Program-made: the position numbers and the translations under genes
The notes under the pieces: model-generated
What the model saw: only the letters and a program-made list of their open reading frames with translations
The model's database searches: none
Told to the model about the DNA's origin: nothing
DNA from: Halichondria panicea
Lineage: Eukaryota; Porifera; Demospongiae; Suberitida; Halichondriidae
Direction: 5' to 3'
Length of the DNA: 64,000 bases
NCBI RefSeq assembly: GCF_963675165.1
Contig: NC_087393.1
Location: forward strand, 173,501 to 237,500
Shown here: in pieces, positions 26,104-36,285 of the stretch
Numbering within the stretch: position 1 is the first letter of the stretch
Layout of the letters: each line of letters starts with the position of its first letter

Positions 26104-26862
26104 ATGGACTCTGATCAGCTTGCTTGCAAAATATCTTCAATCCAACAAGATCATAACAGAGAATTGCTGGAGCTTATTAATGATATTCCAAAGGGTGCTT
26201 CTGTTCTTGATCTAGGCTGTGGAACAGGGCAACTTGCTGTCATCTTGTCTGATCAAGTGGGACCGCAAGGGAGCATCATTGCTGTTGATCCTGATGCTGA
26301 TAGAATAAGAGTAGCCAAGGAAAACAATGGAAGACCAAACATTGAATTTCTTGTGGCAGATGACCAGTCTTTCCCTGGTAGTGGATATGACGTTGTAATT
26401 TCAGCGCACGTTATTCACTGGATTAGTGATAAAGAAGCATTGTTCCGAAATGTGCATGAAAAACTCGCAACAAGCGGAATATTTGCTTTTATTACAGTCA
26501 ATGGAGAGAAAGGCATGAAATTACCAGCAGCAACCAGGAGTGCATTGAATCAATTGATTTTACCTGATTTTGAAAAGAATGTGATCTTTAAAAAGTGGAT
26601 GTACAAAGATCTATCACAATACACTGAGTTGGCGGAGTCACTTCAATTTAAAGTGTCTCATTCAAAGACTGTAATTAAACGTGTAAATTGGGAAAGTGTC
26701 GATGCATTTATTGATTTTTGGGTTGGTGTACTACCAGGAGAATCAGCAAAAGACAATATCGACCGTCTCAGTCTGGTAGACTTCAAACGTCTCCACGAAG
26801 AGGAATTAAAATCGGAACCAGTGAACATTGAACAACTGGTGATGATCCTTAGCAAGCAATAA
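26104..26862 (+). CDS. Class I SAM-dependent methyltransferase, intronless
   Basis: A single-exon gene of 252 residues starting at a true ATG. The SAM-binding signature is plain: motif I VLDLGCGTGQLAVIL at about residues 36-50, the acidic strand end IIAVDPDADRI, motif II-like NIEFLVADDQSFPG, and DVVISAHVIHWI as the post-motif strand and helix. This fits the Methyltransf_11/25 superfamily, like the small-molecule methyltransferases related to juvenile hormone acid methyltransferase. The substrate cannot be read from the sequence. The lack of introns contrasts with ZZEF1 and synaptojanin on either side, and the coding sequence is more AT-rich than its neighbours. Retroposition, intron loss or horizontal acquisition are all possible. 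Confidence 0.85.
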   Translation: MDSDQLACKISSIQQDHNRELLELINDIPKGASVLDLGCGTGQLAVILSDQVGPQGSIIAVDPDADRIRVAKENNGRPNIEFLVADDQSFPGSGYDVVISAHVIHWISDKEALFRNVHEKLATSGIFAFITVNGEKGMKLPAATRSALNQLILPDFEKNVIFKKWMYKDLSQYTELAESLQFKVSHSKTVIKRVNWESVDAFIDFWVGVLPGESAKDNIDRLSLVDFKRLHEEELKSEPVNIEQLVMILSKQ

Positions 26863-27063
26863 AATTATACAATGTAATAAAATTATACTAAAGAGGCTAT
26901 TGTTTGGCACACAGCTTCTCAATGTCATGCAGTGGCACAATAAGAATCTGTACATGTGTGCAAGACATTTTATTTTTTGCGTGGGAGGCTCAAGCTGACG
27001 TCATTAGATGGGTGTTTTGGAGGTGTGTCCATGGAGATCTCTGTATTTTAATTATTATTGAGA

Positions 27064-28245
27064 ATGATGATGAATGGAACAAAGAAGCAACTTAGACTGA
27101 GCGACTATGACATCTCAGAGAGGACTGGGTTTCTCCCACCCAATCCTCCACTCAGAAGATTGCCAGGAGAGTATTTCTCGTCATGGGAAGATACTTGCAG
27201 CAAGATCCCAGCCCTCATCGAGAGCAAGCAGCTACGAGCTGAGGTTGATGCCCTACCAGAGAGACAGTTCAATAAAGAAACACTCAAGTGTGAAGAGGAA
27301 TGGCAGAGAGCTTATAGTTTACTGACATTCTTGAGTCAATCCTACATTTGGGCAGAGGGTGAAGCTGGAGTGATTGACACACTTCCAAAGAAACTGGCCA
27401 TACCTTGGTATGCTGTGTCTGAGCATCTTACATTGAAGCCAGTGGCTACATACGCCTCCACCCTTCTCTACAACTACTGTCTACGTGACCCTAATGGTGG
27501 AATGACTGCTGACAATTTGGAAGCTGTCTTCACATTCTCTGGCACGAAAGACGAATCATGGTTCTACATGATGTCTGGACTTGTGGAATTAGCAGCTGTT
27601 CCTGGGCTTAAAGCCATTGAACATGCATACAAATCAATGGAACAAGAACAAGACGATTGTTTGGTGGTTGATCTCGAAAACATCACCAAGTCCATTCTTG
27701 AGATGACAGAAGCTCTCCAAAGAATGTACGACCACTGTGCTCCACTCGTATTTTATCTTCAAATACGACCGTTTCAGAGTGGATCTAAAGGAATTAAAGC
27801 GTTTCCGAATGGTATCATATACGAAGGTGTAGACTCAGAACCAAAGCTTTATCACGGAGCCTCTGCAGGTCAGAGTACATCTGTACCATCATTTGATGTA
27901 TTCCTGAGAGTCGAGCATACTGGATCAGAGCAAGAGTTTTTGCACACCATGCGTGAGTACATGCCAAGAAAACACAAGGAGTTCCTCGAGGCCTTGGACC
28001 AGCTGCCCTCTGTCAGGGACTATGTACTGCAATCCAAGAATCCTGAACTGTCAAAGAACTACGATCTTGCAGTGGAAGCGTTTAGTGCATTTCGAAGTGA
28101 GCACATTGTTCTAGTAACACGGTACATTGTTATGCAGAGGAGACACAGTGTTAATGCCAGCTTGGACATGACTGGCACTGGAGGCACGCCTTTCATGGTC
28201 CTCCTCAAGCAAGTGAGAGATGACACTTTAGCATTGAAGCTCTAA
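27064..28245 (+). CDS. IDO: Indoleamine 2,3-dioxygenase, intronless
   Basis: A heme dioxygenase that opens the indole ring of tryptophan, the first step of the kynurenine pathway. The 393 residues from the first ATG match the usual IDO length. Visible family features: the N-terminal FLPPNPPLRRLP, the distal-pocket segment WFYMMSGLVELAA (Phe and Ser align with human Phe163 and Ser167), IRPFQSGSKGI, the GGSAGQS-like GASAGQSTSVPSFD, the proximal histidine in FRSEHIVLVTRYI, and the C-terminal GTGGTPFMVLLKQVRDDT loop. The key residues look intact, so the enzyme is probably active. ATG at 27064 is the first of three consecutive ATG codons. Animal IDO genes usually have many introns; this one has none. 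AATAAA lies about 77 bases after the stop. Confidence 0.92.
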   Translation: MMMNGTKKQLRLSDYDISERTGFLPPNPPLRRLPGEYFSSWEDTCSKIPALIESKQLRAEVDALPERQFNKETLKCEEEWQRAYSLLTFLSQSYIWAEGEAGVIDTLPKKLAIPWYAVSEHLTLKPVATYASTLLYNYCLRDPNGGMTADNLEAVFTFSGTKDESWFYMMSGLVELAAVPGLKAIEHAYKSMEQEQDDCLVVDLENITKSILEMTEALQRMYDHCAPLVFYLQIRPFQSGSKGIKAFPNGIIYEGVDSEPKLYHGASAGQSTSVPSFDVFLRVEHTGSEQEFLHTMREYMPRKHKEFLEALDQLPSVRDYVLQSKNPELSKNYDLAVEAFSAFRSEHIVLVTRYIVMQRRHSVNASLDMTGTGGTPFMVLLKQVRDDTLALKL

Positions 28246-28482
28246 ATGTTTGACTTTTTTGTACTGTTTCTGTGTGCTGTAATTCTTATTGAATATTTAT
28301 GGTTTATGTTTGCAAACATTATAATAAATTTTTTTTTATTGTGGGTAGACCTGTATGTGACTTTATTACTCAACGATCTTAACCATAATCAATAAACTGA
28401 ATGATGGTGGGTGTGGCTCAGCAGAAAAAGAGTGGGTGTGTCGTTCAGATATGATGTTTGTGTCTCTAAGAATTAAGAAGAA

Positions 28483-30156
28483 ATGGTGCTCACAAAAACT
28501 ATCCGTGTGTGGCGCAAATATAAGCCACGATCAGTGCTTGTGGAGAGCAAAGAGATCCCTGATGAGGCACTACTATTTGAGAGCAACACTGTAGCGGTCC
28601 TCTGTGAGTGTTAAGCCATGCATGTCCCTTACCTTATCATCACACTGTGTGTTGTCTTAGCTAGCTAGCTTGATAGTATATCTTATGCAGCAATGTACAT
28701 AATCCCCTGCACACACACACACACACACACACACAGCTCCTGTGGAACTAGAAATCATTCGCAAAGAGTGTAGCTATGGTGACAGTCTAACAGCGTACGG
28801 TTGCCTGGGTGTACTTAGTGTGGATCACGAGAGAGAGACCTTCCAATACTTAGTGGTCATCACAGAGTGTCAGCCACTGGGCAAGCTACAAGATGCGGAG
28901 GTGTTCCGTGTCACACAGACTGCCTTCATACCACTCACCCTACAATCTAAGATGGAGCGCGTGACAGAGGTGGGGAAGTTGCTGGCCTCGGGGAAGTTCT
29001 ATTTCAGTTATCCCTCGCAAGGAGTGAGCTTCGATCTGCTGTGTTGTGCACAGAAGCAAGGGACGGAGCGGACACAGTTTCACTGGTGAGTATGTGATGT
29101 GTGTGTGGGGGTGTGTGATGTGTGATGTGTGTGGGAGGTGGTGCTTAGAGAACGATAGCCATTTGGCATGGAGCTGGCTTCTGCGTACATATTATGACTC
29201 TTCTTAAAGGAGCTAAAGGCATGTTCAGTGTACGCAAATTAGCTAATTATCCAGCAACATTGCAAACATTCTCATGCCTCAGTACAAGTACAGCTTACCC
29301 TCTTAAATCACAACTAAATGTTTCCGTCATGTCTTTAGGAAAAATAGAGCTTAGGTATTTATTCATATTTGTCTGGCTGTGTGATACCTGTCCTCTCTCT
29401 CCTTGTTATAGGAACCGCAGTCTGAGGGTATACCTAGAGAGGTTCGGTGTGTCGTGCTCCAAGTGGTTGTTCCGCGTGATATGTGGCTACGTGGACATTC
29501 AGACTCTCTATGCTGGGGACAAGAAAGCAAAGATGGTGCTCATTTCACGAATCAGCTGTGAGAGAGCGGGCACAAGGTGAGGGGGGGGGGTCATTGTGAC
29601 CAGGGGGTTGGTTTTCTAAGAAACCCTGTAGTAGGGAAGTGGTATAGACTCTCTAACCAAGAGAATGTTGCCCAGTTAATATTCATTATCTTGTCACTGC
29701 CTGTAGTAACGATATTGATCCTATGCTAGTGGTACTATCCTCCACAATGTTCTCACATTTCTAGGCCATACTTGATCAGTTTCAGAGCTACACATGATCT
29801 GTTATCACACTCCCCTCAGGCTGAATGTGAGAGGCATGAACGATGAAGGTCACGTTGCCAACTTTGTAGAGACAGAGTTAGCCATCCATTGTGACAACAA
29901 TGTCGCATCATTTGTCCAAATCCGAGGTCTTGTCCCTCTATTCTGGGAGCAGCCTGGACTGCAGACCGCCGGGGGTCTCATACGTATCAAGCTGTCACGG
30001 GGATATGCTTGTTCTCATCCTAGCTTTGAGCGCCATTTTGAGTGGTCTCTGCTTCACTACGGACCGATGCTGTGCTGTAATCTACTAGGAGAGCGTAACC
30101 AGGAGACTATGCTGAGCAAGGCTTTCAAGGAACACTTTGCTGATCTCAGCAGTGTG

Positions 30157-30254
<98 letters not shown>

Positions 30255-33200
30255 ACACACACACACAGTAATGCATGTGATTATCATCAAGCAAATTGAA
30301 ACACAGCAGCTAATTAGTATTATAGTGTACATTCTGCACTCATTAATTTTTGATTATTGTAACTTCCTCGTACTGTAGGCGTACTGTAGTGAGATGATCT
30401 GTTATGATTACCACAAGTTCATCAAGTCCGGGGGCGGAAGTGTGGACTCCACCCTCACACAGACACTCCTCCCACTCATCACACACTTCACAACCTCCCA
30501 CGGATTCTACCTATCAGAGGATGGGCAACCAATGAGATTGCAGACTGGTACGATAAGAAGCAACTGTCTGGATTGTCTCGATCGCACCAACTCAGTTCAA
30601 AACTTTATCGGGCAACAGGTACCTATGTGTGTGATGTGTGGGCGTGTGTGTGATATGTGGGTGTGGGGGTAGTTGATTAAGGTGATGCTGGTTGTAATTC
30701 CGTTAGAGTATAGGGTTACTGTTTCCTGGCTGTTGCCTAGGAATCTACGTATCCAACTAAACATGTTTTTATGACCCAGCCTAACACTCTAGTGACCCCC
30801 CCCCCCCACAACTAGGTCCTCACGGAGCTATTGGGATCACTGGGGCTCTCGCTGAAAGCCACACTCCTCACACGCTTCAAGCAGCTGCTGGCTACCACCT
30901 GGACCAAGAACGGAGACAGTCTCTCTCTCTTCTACTCTGGTACACGTGCTCTGTCCTTTGAGGGAAAGTCCAACAAGGTACAGTGATGCATCAGTTGATA
31001 CAACACCTGCGAGGGCTGTATATATAGTGCAGTGATGTGCCCACACTGGTCGGTGGTGGTGGTTGGTACTAACCACCTCTAGACAAAAATGAACACCTCT
31101 TTATTATACTGCATAAAAGAGGCAAATTTGTATGTTGAATTGAGATTTATCTCGTGATGATAATGTGTGCATGATGGATGTTTGATGTTCAGTTGAAAGG
31201 CGGAGCTCGTTCGGTTCAAAGGACAATTCGCAACAACTTCATGGACAGTAACAAACAAGAAGCCATCGAAATGCTGTTGCTTGGCAACGTGTACAGCGGA
31301 GACCTCGGCCTGAAGACACGAGCACTGCTCGACCAATCAGATGCATTCAGTAGGTTTCCATGGTAACAACTAGTTATATAGTGACACTGATGCCCCGCCC
31401 CCTCAGGTCCTGTGCCGTTCCGAACAGACGTATGTGAGCGATGGAGTGACTTCACTACTTCTGAGAAGCTTCGTGTTGCCATAGGAACATGGAATGTGAA
31501 TGGTGGTAAACTGATCCACAGCATTGCCCTGAGGGGGAGTCAGTCGCTGGATGATTGGCTACTGGATGGCCCAAAGATATCCGGAGCTGCAACTCAACAT
31601 GTGAGTTGGTATGAGTACAAATTCTAGGTAGCCAATAAGGATTTTGTAGCCCAGCCCTTTGTAATGTCTATCTAACGGTGTGTTTAAATCAGTGATAAGA
31701 GGTAGTTGTATTCTCTGAGAAAAGCCATGGCGAAACCAAATCTTAGGAATTTGGCCTGTTTTATTACTAACTTTGAGTCGTCATAACTTGAGTTTCGATA
31801 GAGTACCAGCATAATTAAAAATGCATTTTGTAGCCCTTTAAAAATAAAGGTGAGGCATTTTATAATTATTGTGACTACTCGTCGATTTTCAGCCCGAGGA
31901 GTTTGCCACACCCCCTGACATCTACGCTATTGGTTTTGAGGAGATGGTGGGTTTGACAGCCTCCAACATCGTGTCAGCCTCGTCCAGTAACAGGCTTGAG
32001 TGGGCGGCTGAGCTCCAGAAGGTGTTGTCACGCCACACCCCCTATGAGCTGTTGACAACCGAACAACTGGTGGGCGTGTGCTTGTACATCTTCATAAGAC
32101 CCAAGCACATACCGTACATTAGGTGAGTGGGTGGATATGTGTACAGTAAGTGAGTGGGTGGATACATGTACCATACAGTAGATGAGTGGGTGGGTGTGTA
32201 GTTAGTGGGCGTATTGATGAAGCTGTGACACCAACTTGAGGTCAGCAGGAACGATTCTAACATTTCATCACCACAGTATAATTTTGCTTGAATAACGTGA
32301 TAACTATTGAAAGCATAATTATAACCCCACCCCCTATAACCCCGCCCCCTTCTCTCGTGTGTGTAGAGATGTGGCTGTAAGCTCAGTGAAGACTGGGATG
32401 TCTGGTAACGCTGGCAACAAGGGGGGTGTGGCTATAAGATTCCTCCTCCACTCTACGTCGCTGTGTTTCGTGTGCTCTCACTTTGCTGCTCACCAGAACA
32501 AGGTCATAGAGCGTAACCATGACTACAGTGAGATCTGTCGCAAAGTCTCCTTCCCTCATGTAAGCCACATAATTATTACTTGAGAACTGAAGCGTTGAAT
32601 ATATGGCTGTTTATATAATAATAGTGTTGGATTTACATTTCATGGTATCTACTTATGTACCCATGCATTGATATACCCACTCTACTCACTACAGGGTGGT
32701 ACAGTGGATATCCACGACTATGTGTTCTGGTGTGGTGACCTCAACTACCGAGTGGACCTGCCCACAACAGCTGCCAAGGACTACATCTCCCACGCTCGCT
32801 GGGACAAGCTCAACAAGCAGGACCAGCTGTTCAAGCAGAAGAGAGCAAAGAAAGTAAGAATAGTGTTTGGTATCTTTGTACTGCCAATTCGGCGATACCA
32901 TGGATAATAGCCCATGGTCCAATTTTCCAATCCAATCCACTACACTCCGTTCATTCAATGGTTTGGGGATTCTTTCGGCTGCCATATCTTGAATTTCGTG
33001 GATCCAATGTCACATTTTTTAGGATTTTCTGAAAGCTTAGAAAAAAATAGTTGAAATGGTGTCATCAAAAATCATATTTGAGAGATAAAAGTATTTGCCA
33101 ATTTGGCGATACCATGAATAAAGCCCATGGTCCAAGGCCGAAAAATGACAAATTAGGGCCCCGACAAAATTTTGGATTGCAACACATCATTTGAAAGGTC

Positions 33201-36021
33201 TTGTTCTAAGCTTTCAGAAAATCATAAAAATGTTGACATTGGATCAACTGTACTGAAGTTATGGCTGTTGAAAGATGTTCAACTACAATACATCCCCCCA
33301 TCTCGTTCTTTTAGCTGGCCTGCCATAACTTGAATTCCGTTGATCTAATATCAACGATTTTCTGATTTTCTGAAAGCTTAGAAAGAGACCGTTCAAATAA
33401 TGTTATCGAAATAGAATACTCTCCCTTGTATCAATATCGCTGCCTCCTTGTCTTTTATGATGCATATTTGAACATGCAGGTGTTCCAAGGCTATATTGAG
33501 GGAGACTTGACCTTTGCCCCCACGTACAAGTACGACCAGTTCTCTGACGACTATGACACGAGTGAGAAGTGCCGCACTCCAGCGTGGTGTGACCGTGTGC
33601 TGTGGAGGAGGAGGACGTGGGCGGGAGGGGACCCAAAGAGCCTCTCAAGACCTCCTCTCAGTAAGTGCCTGTCTGTGTATGTATGCAATAGATAGATACA
33701 TGTACTGATAGCAAACTGTTCATAGCTTGTCTTATTGCTCCTCATATGGAGCAAGTGGTTACCAACTACATGTACTGTATCATGTGCAGCTTTACTGTAA
33801 TTGTCATTTTACACAGGCTCCAAAAAGTTCTTTGTACATTTTGTTGAGGCCTATAAAGACTAGCTAGTGTTGTTTGACTTGAACTTGCTGTAGGATGTTG
33901 TTGGCTTGTGTATATATACACCGCTCTCAATCTCACTCTCTGCCCTTGTCTCTGCTACTATAGTAACCAACTGTGCTTCTTCTTTAGATGCAGAGCAGGC
34001 CAGTTTGGCAGTACCCTCTGGAATGGACTTTGGTCTTCATCCGTGTGACGCAGGTGTGGTGTGTGGGGGGGAGCTGTCAGGTGACCTGGTTGCCATGGGA
34101 CACCAGTGGCATCCAGGGAGACTGCTCTACTACAACAGGGCCGAGCTAAAACAGTCAGACCACAGGTAACCAACCACTCGCTGTATCCACTTACTGGACA
34201 TGTAATGTGTTCGCTTGTTTTTGTAATTATGCAGATAACCACAGCCTTGTATCTTTGATAGGCCGTAATTTGTATTCAGATTGTTCAATTTCAAAACTAA
34301 TTGATGCATGCAATAGCTCTCAGAATTACCTTTCCAATGGTGTGCTTAGATACAAGTTTTGGGAATAGTCGAAATCCTGCAATTTTAACAAAAGCAAATG
34401 ATACTCTGTTTTGGTAGTACGCACTGTTCCCTTCATGCAGACCTGTGATAGCTCTGCTGGAGGTGGACATATACAAGGTGGACCCCCCACGGAGGTCAAG
34501 AGTGCGTGAGGAGGTGGTCCTGGCCAGCGGACCTTTGAACCCCACCGTGATGGTGCACGAGCTCGAGGAAGGCAAGGAAGTCTCTGTACAGCATCTGCTC
34601 GACTCACTCCGGACATACGGGGAGGTGGTGTTGGTCAGGTGAGCAGTCATGTGACTGAGAGTTCATTTAATTAGAATTTTATATTCGGAATATCAAAATC
34701 ATTGGTTGCCCAGGGTAACGGACGAGAATGTGTTGGTGACATTCAAGAAGTCTACTAGTGCCCTGGCTGCTACTGGTCTCCATGGCAGAGAGGTAAGTAG
34801 CCACACCCATTTACATGTGATAACCACACCCCTTTATTAGGTACATGGTGTGAAGGTGAGCGTATCTCTTCGTGAACCCTGGCCTCCGGGGTCAGAGGTC
34901 ACCACTCCGACACGTAAAGGTCATGGTAGAGTGATTAGACGTCCGACAGTGTCCGTGCTGACTAGTGAACTGTTGGGGGTGGAGTCAGGGGGAGGGGACA
35001 ATGGAGAGGACCTCATGAGCTTCAGCTTTGAGGACCAAGGGTAAGTCACTATTAGCGTTCCATTTAGACCTTCATTACACATACATGTACGCTGTGTAAC
35101 TGTTTGTAATGTCAATGTATCCGTATTGTGCTAGCACATGTGCTCCCTGCTAGTACATGTGCTCCCTGCTAGTACATGTGCTCCCTGCTAGTACATATGC
35201 TCCCTGCTAGTACATGTGCTCCCTGTATTGTGCTAGAACATGTGCTCTCTGCTTTTCTCTCACTAGGACTCAAGACACAGCATCAGCAATGCCTGCAATG
35301 GACGACCATGAAGATGTACAGGACGATCTGGACTCTGATCATCTGGAACAGGAACTGAATGTCTCCTCGTCAGATTCTGATACGGAGGTCACAGTTCAAA
35401 CAATGAAGCACGCTCAGAGCGAACCAGTCCTACCCCACAGACCCGTACCCCTCAAACGACCAACTGTGCCCCCCAGACCTGGAAACAGTCTCATTAACGT
35501 TCAAGAGGCGATAAAAGCACCCCCCAGATCAACCTACAGTAGCGCAAGTCTTCACAGCACGGTTGAAGAACCGCCTCGACCAATTCTTAATCTCCAAACA
35601 TCGTTAGACGTGCCCCCCAAACCCAAGCCTCGTACTAGGACTGCCGTCCCCTTCACTCTGGGGGACTCTCCAGTGAACAATTCTCCGCAATCACTAACCC
35701 CTGAATCTAAGGGAGTGCGGCAAAGTCCTGACCCCCCTAAGAGGCCGATGAGACCACCCCCTCCTTACGTCAATGGCAAGGTCAGTGTGACACACTTTGT
35801 GTTAGAAATAATTGTAAATTGTTTCTAGCACTACGATATTTATATACTATATAATATTAGGGATGTGGTTTTCTTTGTCGGTACAGAGTGATCAGCGAGT
35901 GAGTCCCCCACAGCCTTACACACCACCCCCTCCCTATAGTGCCTCTACACAAGCACCCGTTGTACCCAAACGTCCTGAACCATCGCGACCTTTGAGACCG
36001 CCTCCACCAAAGAGAACTTAA
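28483..36021 (+). CDS. SYNJ: Synaptojanin, phosphoinositide SAC / 5-phosphatase
   Basis: Synaptojanin removes phosphates from phosphoinositides and uncoats clathrin vesicles. Eighteen exons join in phase to 1,262 residues: 28483-28603, 28737-29085, 29412-29576, 29820-30153, 30379-30618, 30816-30977, 31193-31349, 31407-31600, 31893-32122, 32367-32559, 32695-32853, 33480-33660, 33988-34165, 34441-34638, 34714-34792, 34841-35040, 35267-35780 and 35887-36021. The N-terminal SAC domain has the catalytic CX5R(T) motif in [13 protein letters not shown]. The 5-phosphatase domain shows [44 protein letters not shown] and SDHRPVIAL, so both catalytic centres look intact. An RRM-like segment follows ([17 protein letters not shown]), then a proline-rich tail with SH3-type ligands ([19 protein letters not shown]). 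No NPF motif is evident. A vertebrate SYNJ1/SYNJ2 assignment is not possible. Confidence 0.95.
30154..30268. repeat. (CA)n microsatellite directly after a synaptojanin donor
   Basis: About 55 CA units with two CCACA interruptions, beginning within the 5' splice site (GTGAGCACACAC) of the fourth synaptojanin exon. Confidence 0.92.
32876..33290. mobile_element. Near-palindromic repeat element, full copy with nested partial
   Basis: A fragment of the centre (GCCAATTCGGCGATACCATG) lies at about 32884, followed by the flank GTTCATTCAATGGTTTGGGG, then a full copy with ends GCCATATCTTGAATTTCG and CAACTGTACTGAAGTTATGG around a reversed centre AAAGCCCATGGTCCAAGGCC. It sits in the synaptojanin intron before exon 33480-33660, suggesting one copy inserted into or beside another. 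Confidence 0.7.
33300..33400. mobile_element. Palindromic element, left-end fragment
   Basis: About 100 bases with GCCATAACTTGAATTCCG and TTTTCTGAAAGCTTAGAAAG, directly after the previous copy in the same synaptojanin intron. Confidence 0.65.
34250..34405. repeat. Interspersed repeat family 2, longer copy
   Basis: Contains AGGCCGTAATTTGTATTCAG, CAAAACTAATTGATGCATGC and CTCTCAGAATTACCTTTCCA. The same blocks recur at 54690-54832 and, inverted, at 15662-15738 and 38608-38690. It lies in a synaptojanin intron. Confidence 0.6.
35125..35250. repeat. Tandem repeat, 19-base unit, about 6 copies
   Basis: Units of TGCTAGTACATGTGCTCCC with minor changes in the synaptojanin intron before exon 35267-35780, ending about 20 bases from the acceptor. 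Confidence 0.88.
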
Positions 36022-36285
36022 TTGAACTCCTCCACAATCATAATTATATTCTAATTATTGCTATAGCTAGCTGTCATGTGTTTGTATATTTTAATAAACT
36101 CGATTATATACCTATTAACAGTTAATTTGAATTAATCTCGTGAAACATTTTCAATTTATACAGTATAAAGATTCTAACAAATAAAGTAGATAAATACATA
36201 AATCTGTGGCTACGTCGTCTACGTATATATACTAGTTACACAAGCCATCAACAGTTCAACTAGCTACAGTGTATATAAACACAGT
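36022..36285. other. Convergent intergenic gap, synaptojanin / HRS
   Basis: 264 bases hold both 3' ends. AATAAACTCG near 36093 is a likely poly(A) signal for synaptojanin. The region is AT-rich and shows no open frame. Confidence 0.55.

Noticed and set aside
27058-27063. Earlier TTG start for the IDO gene
   Set aside because: A nuclear animal gene should start at ATG; 27064 is the first of three consecutive ATG codons and suits the family length.
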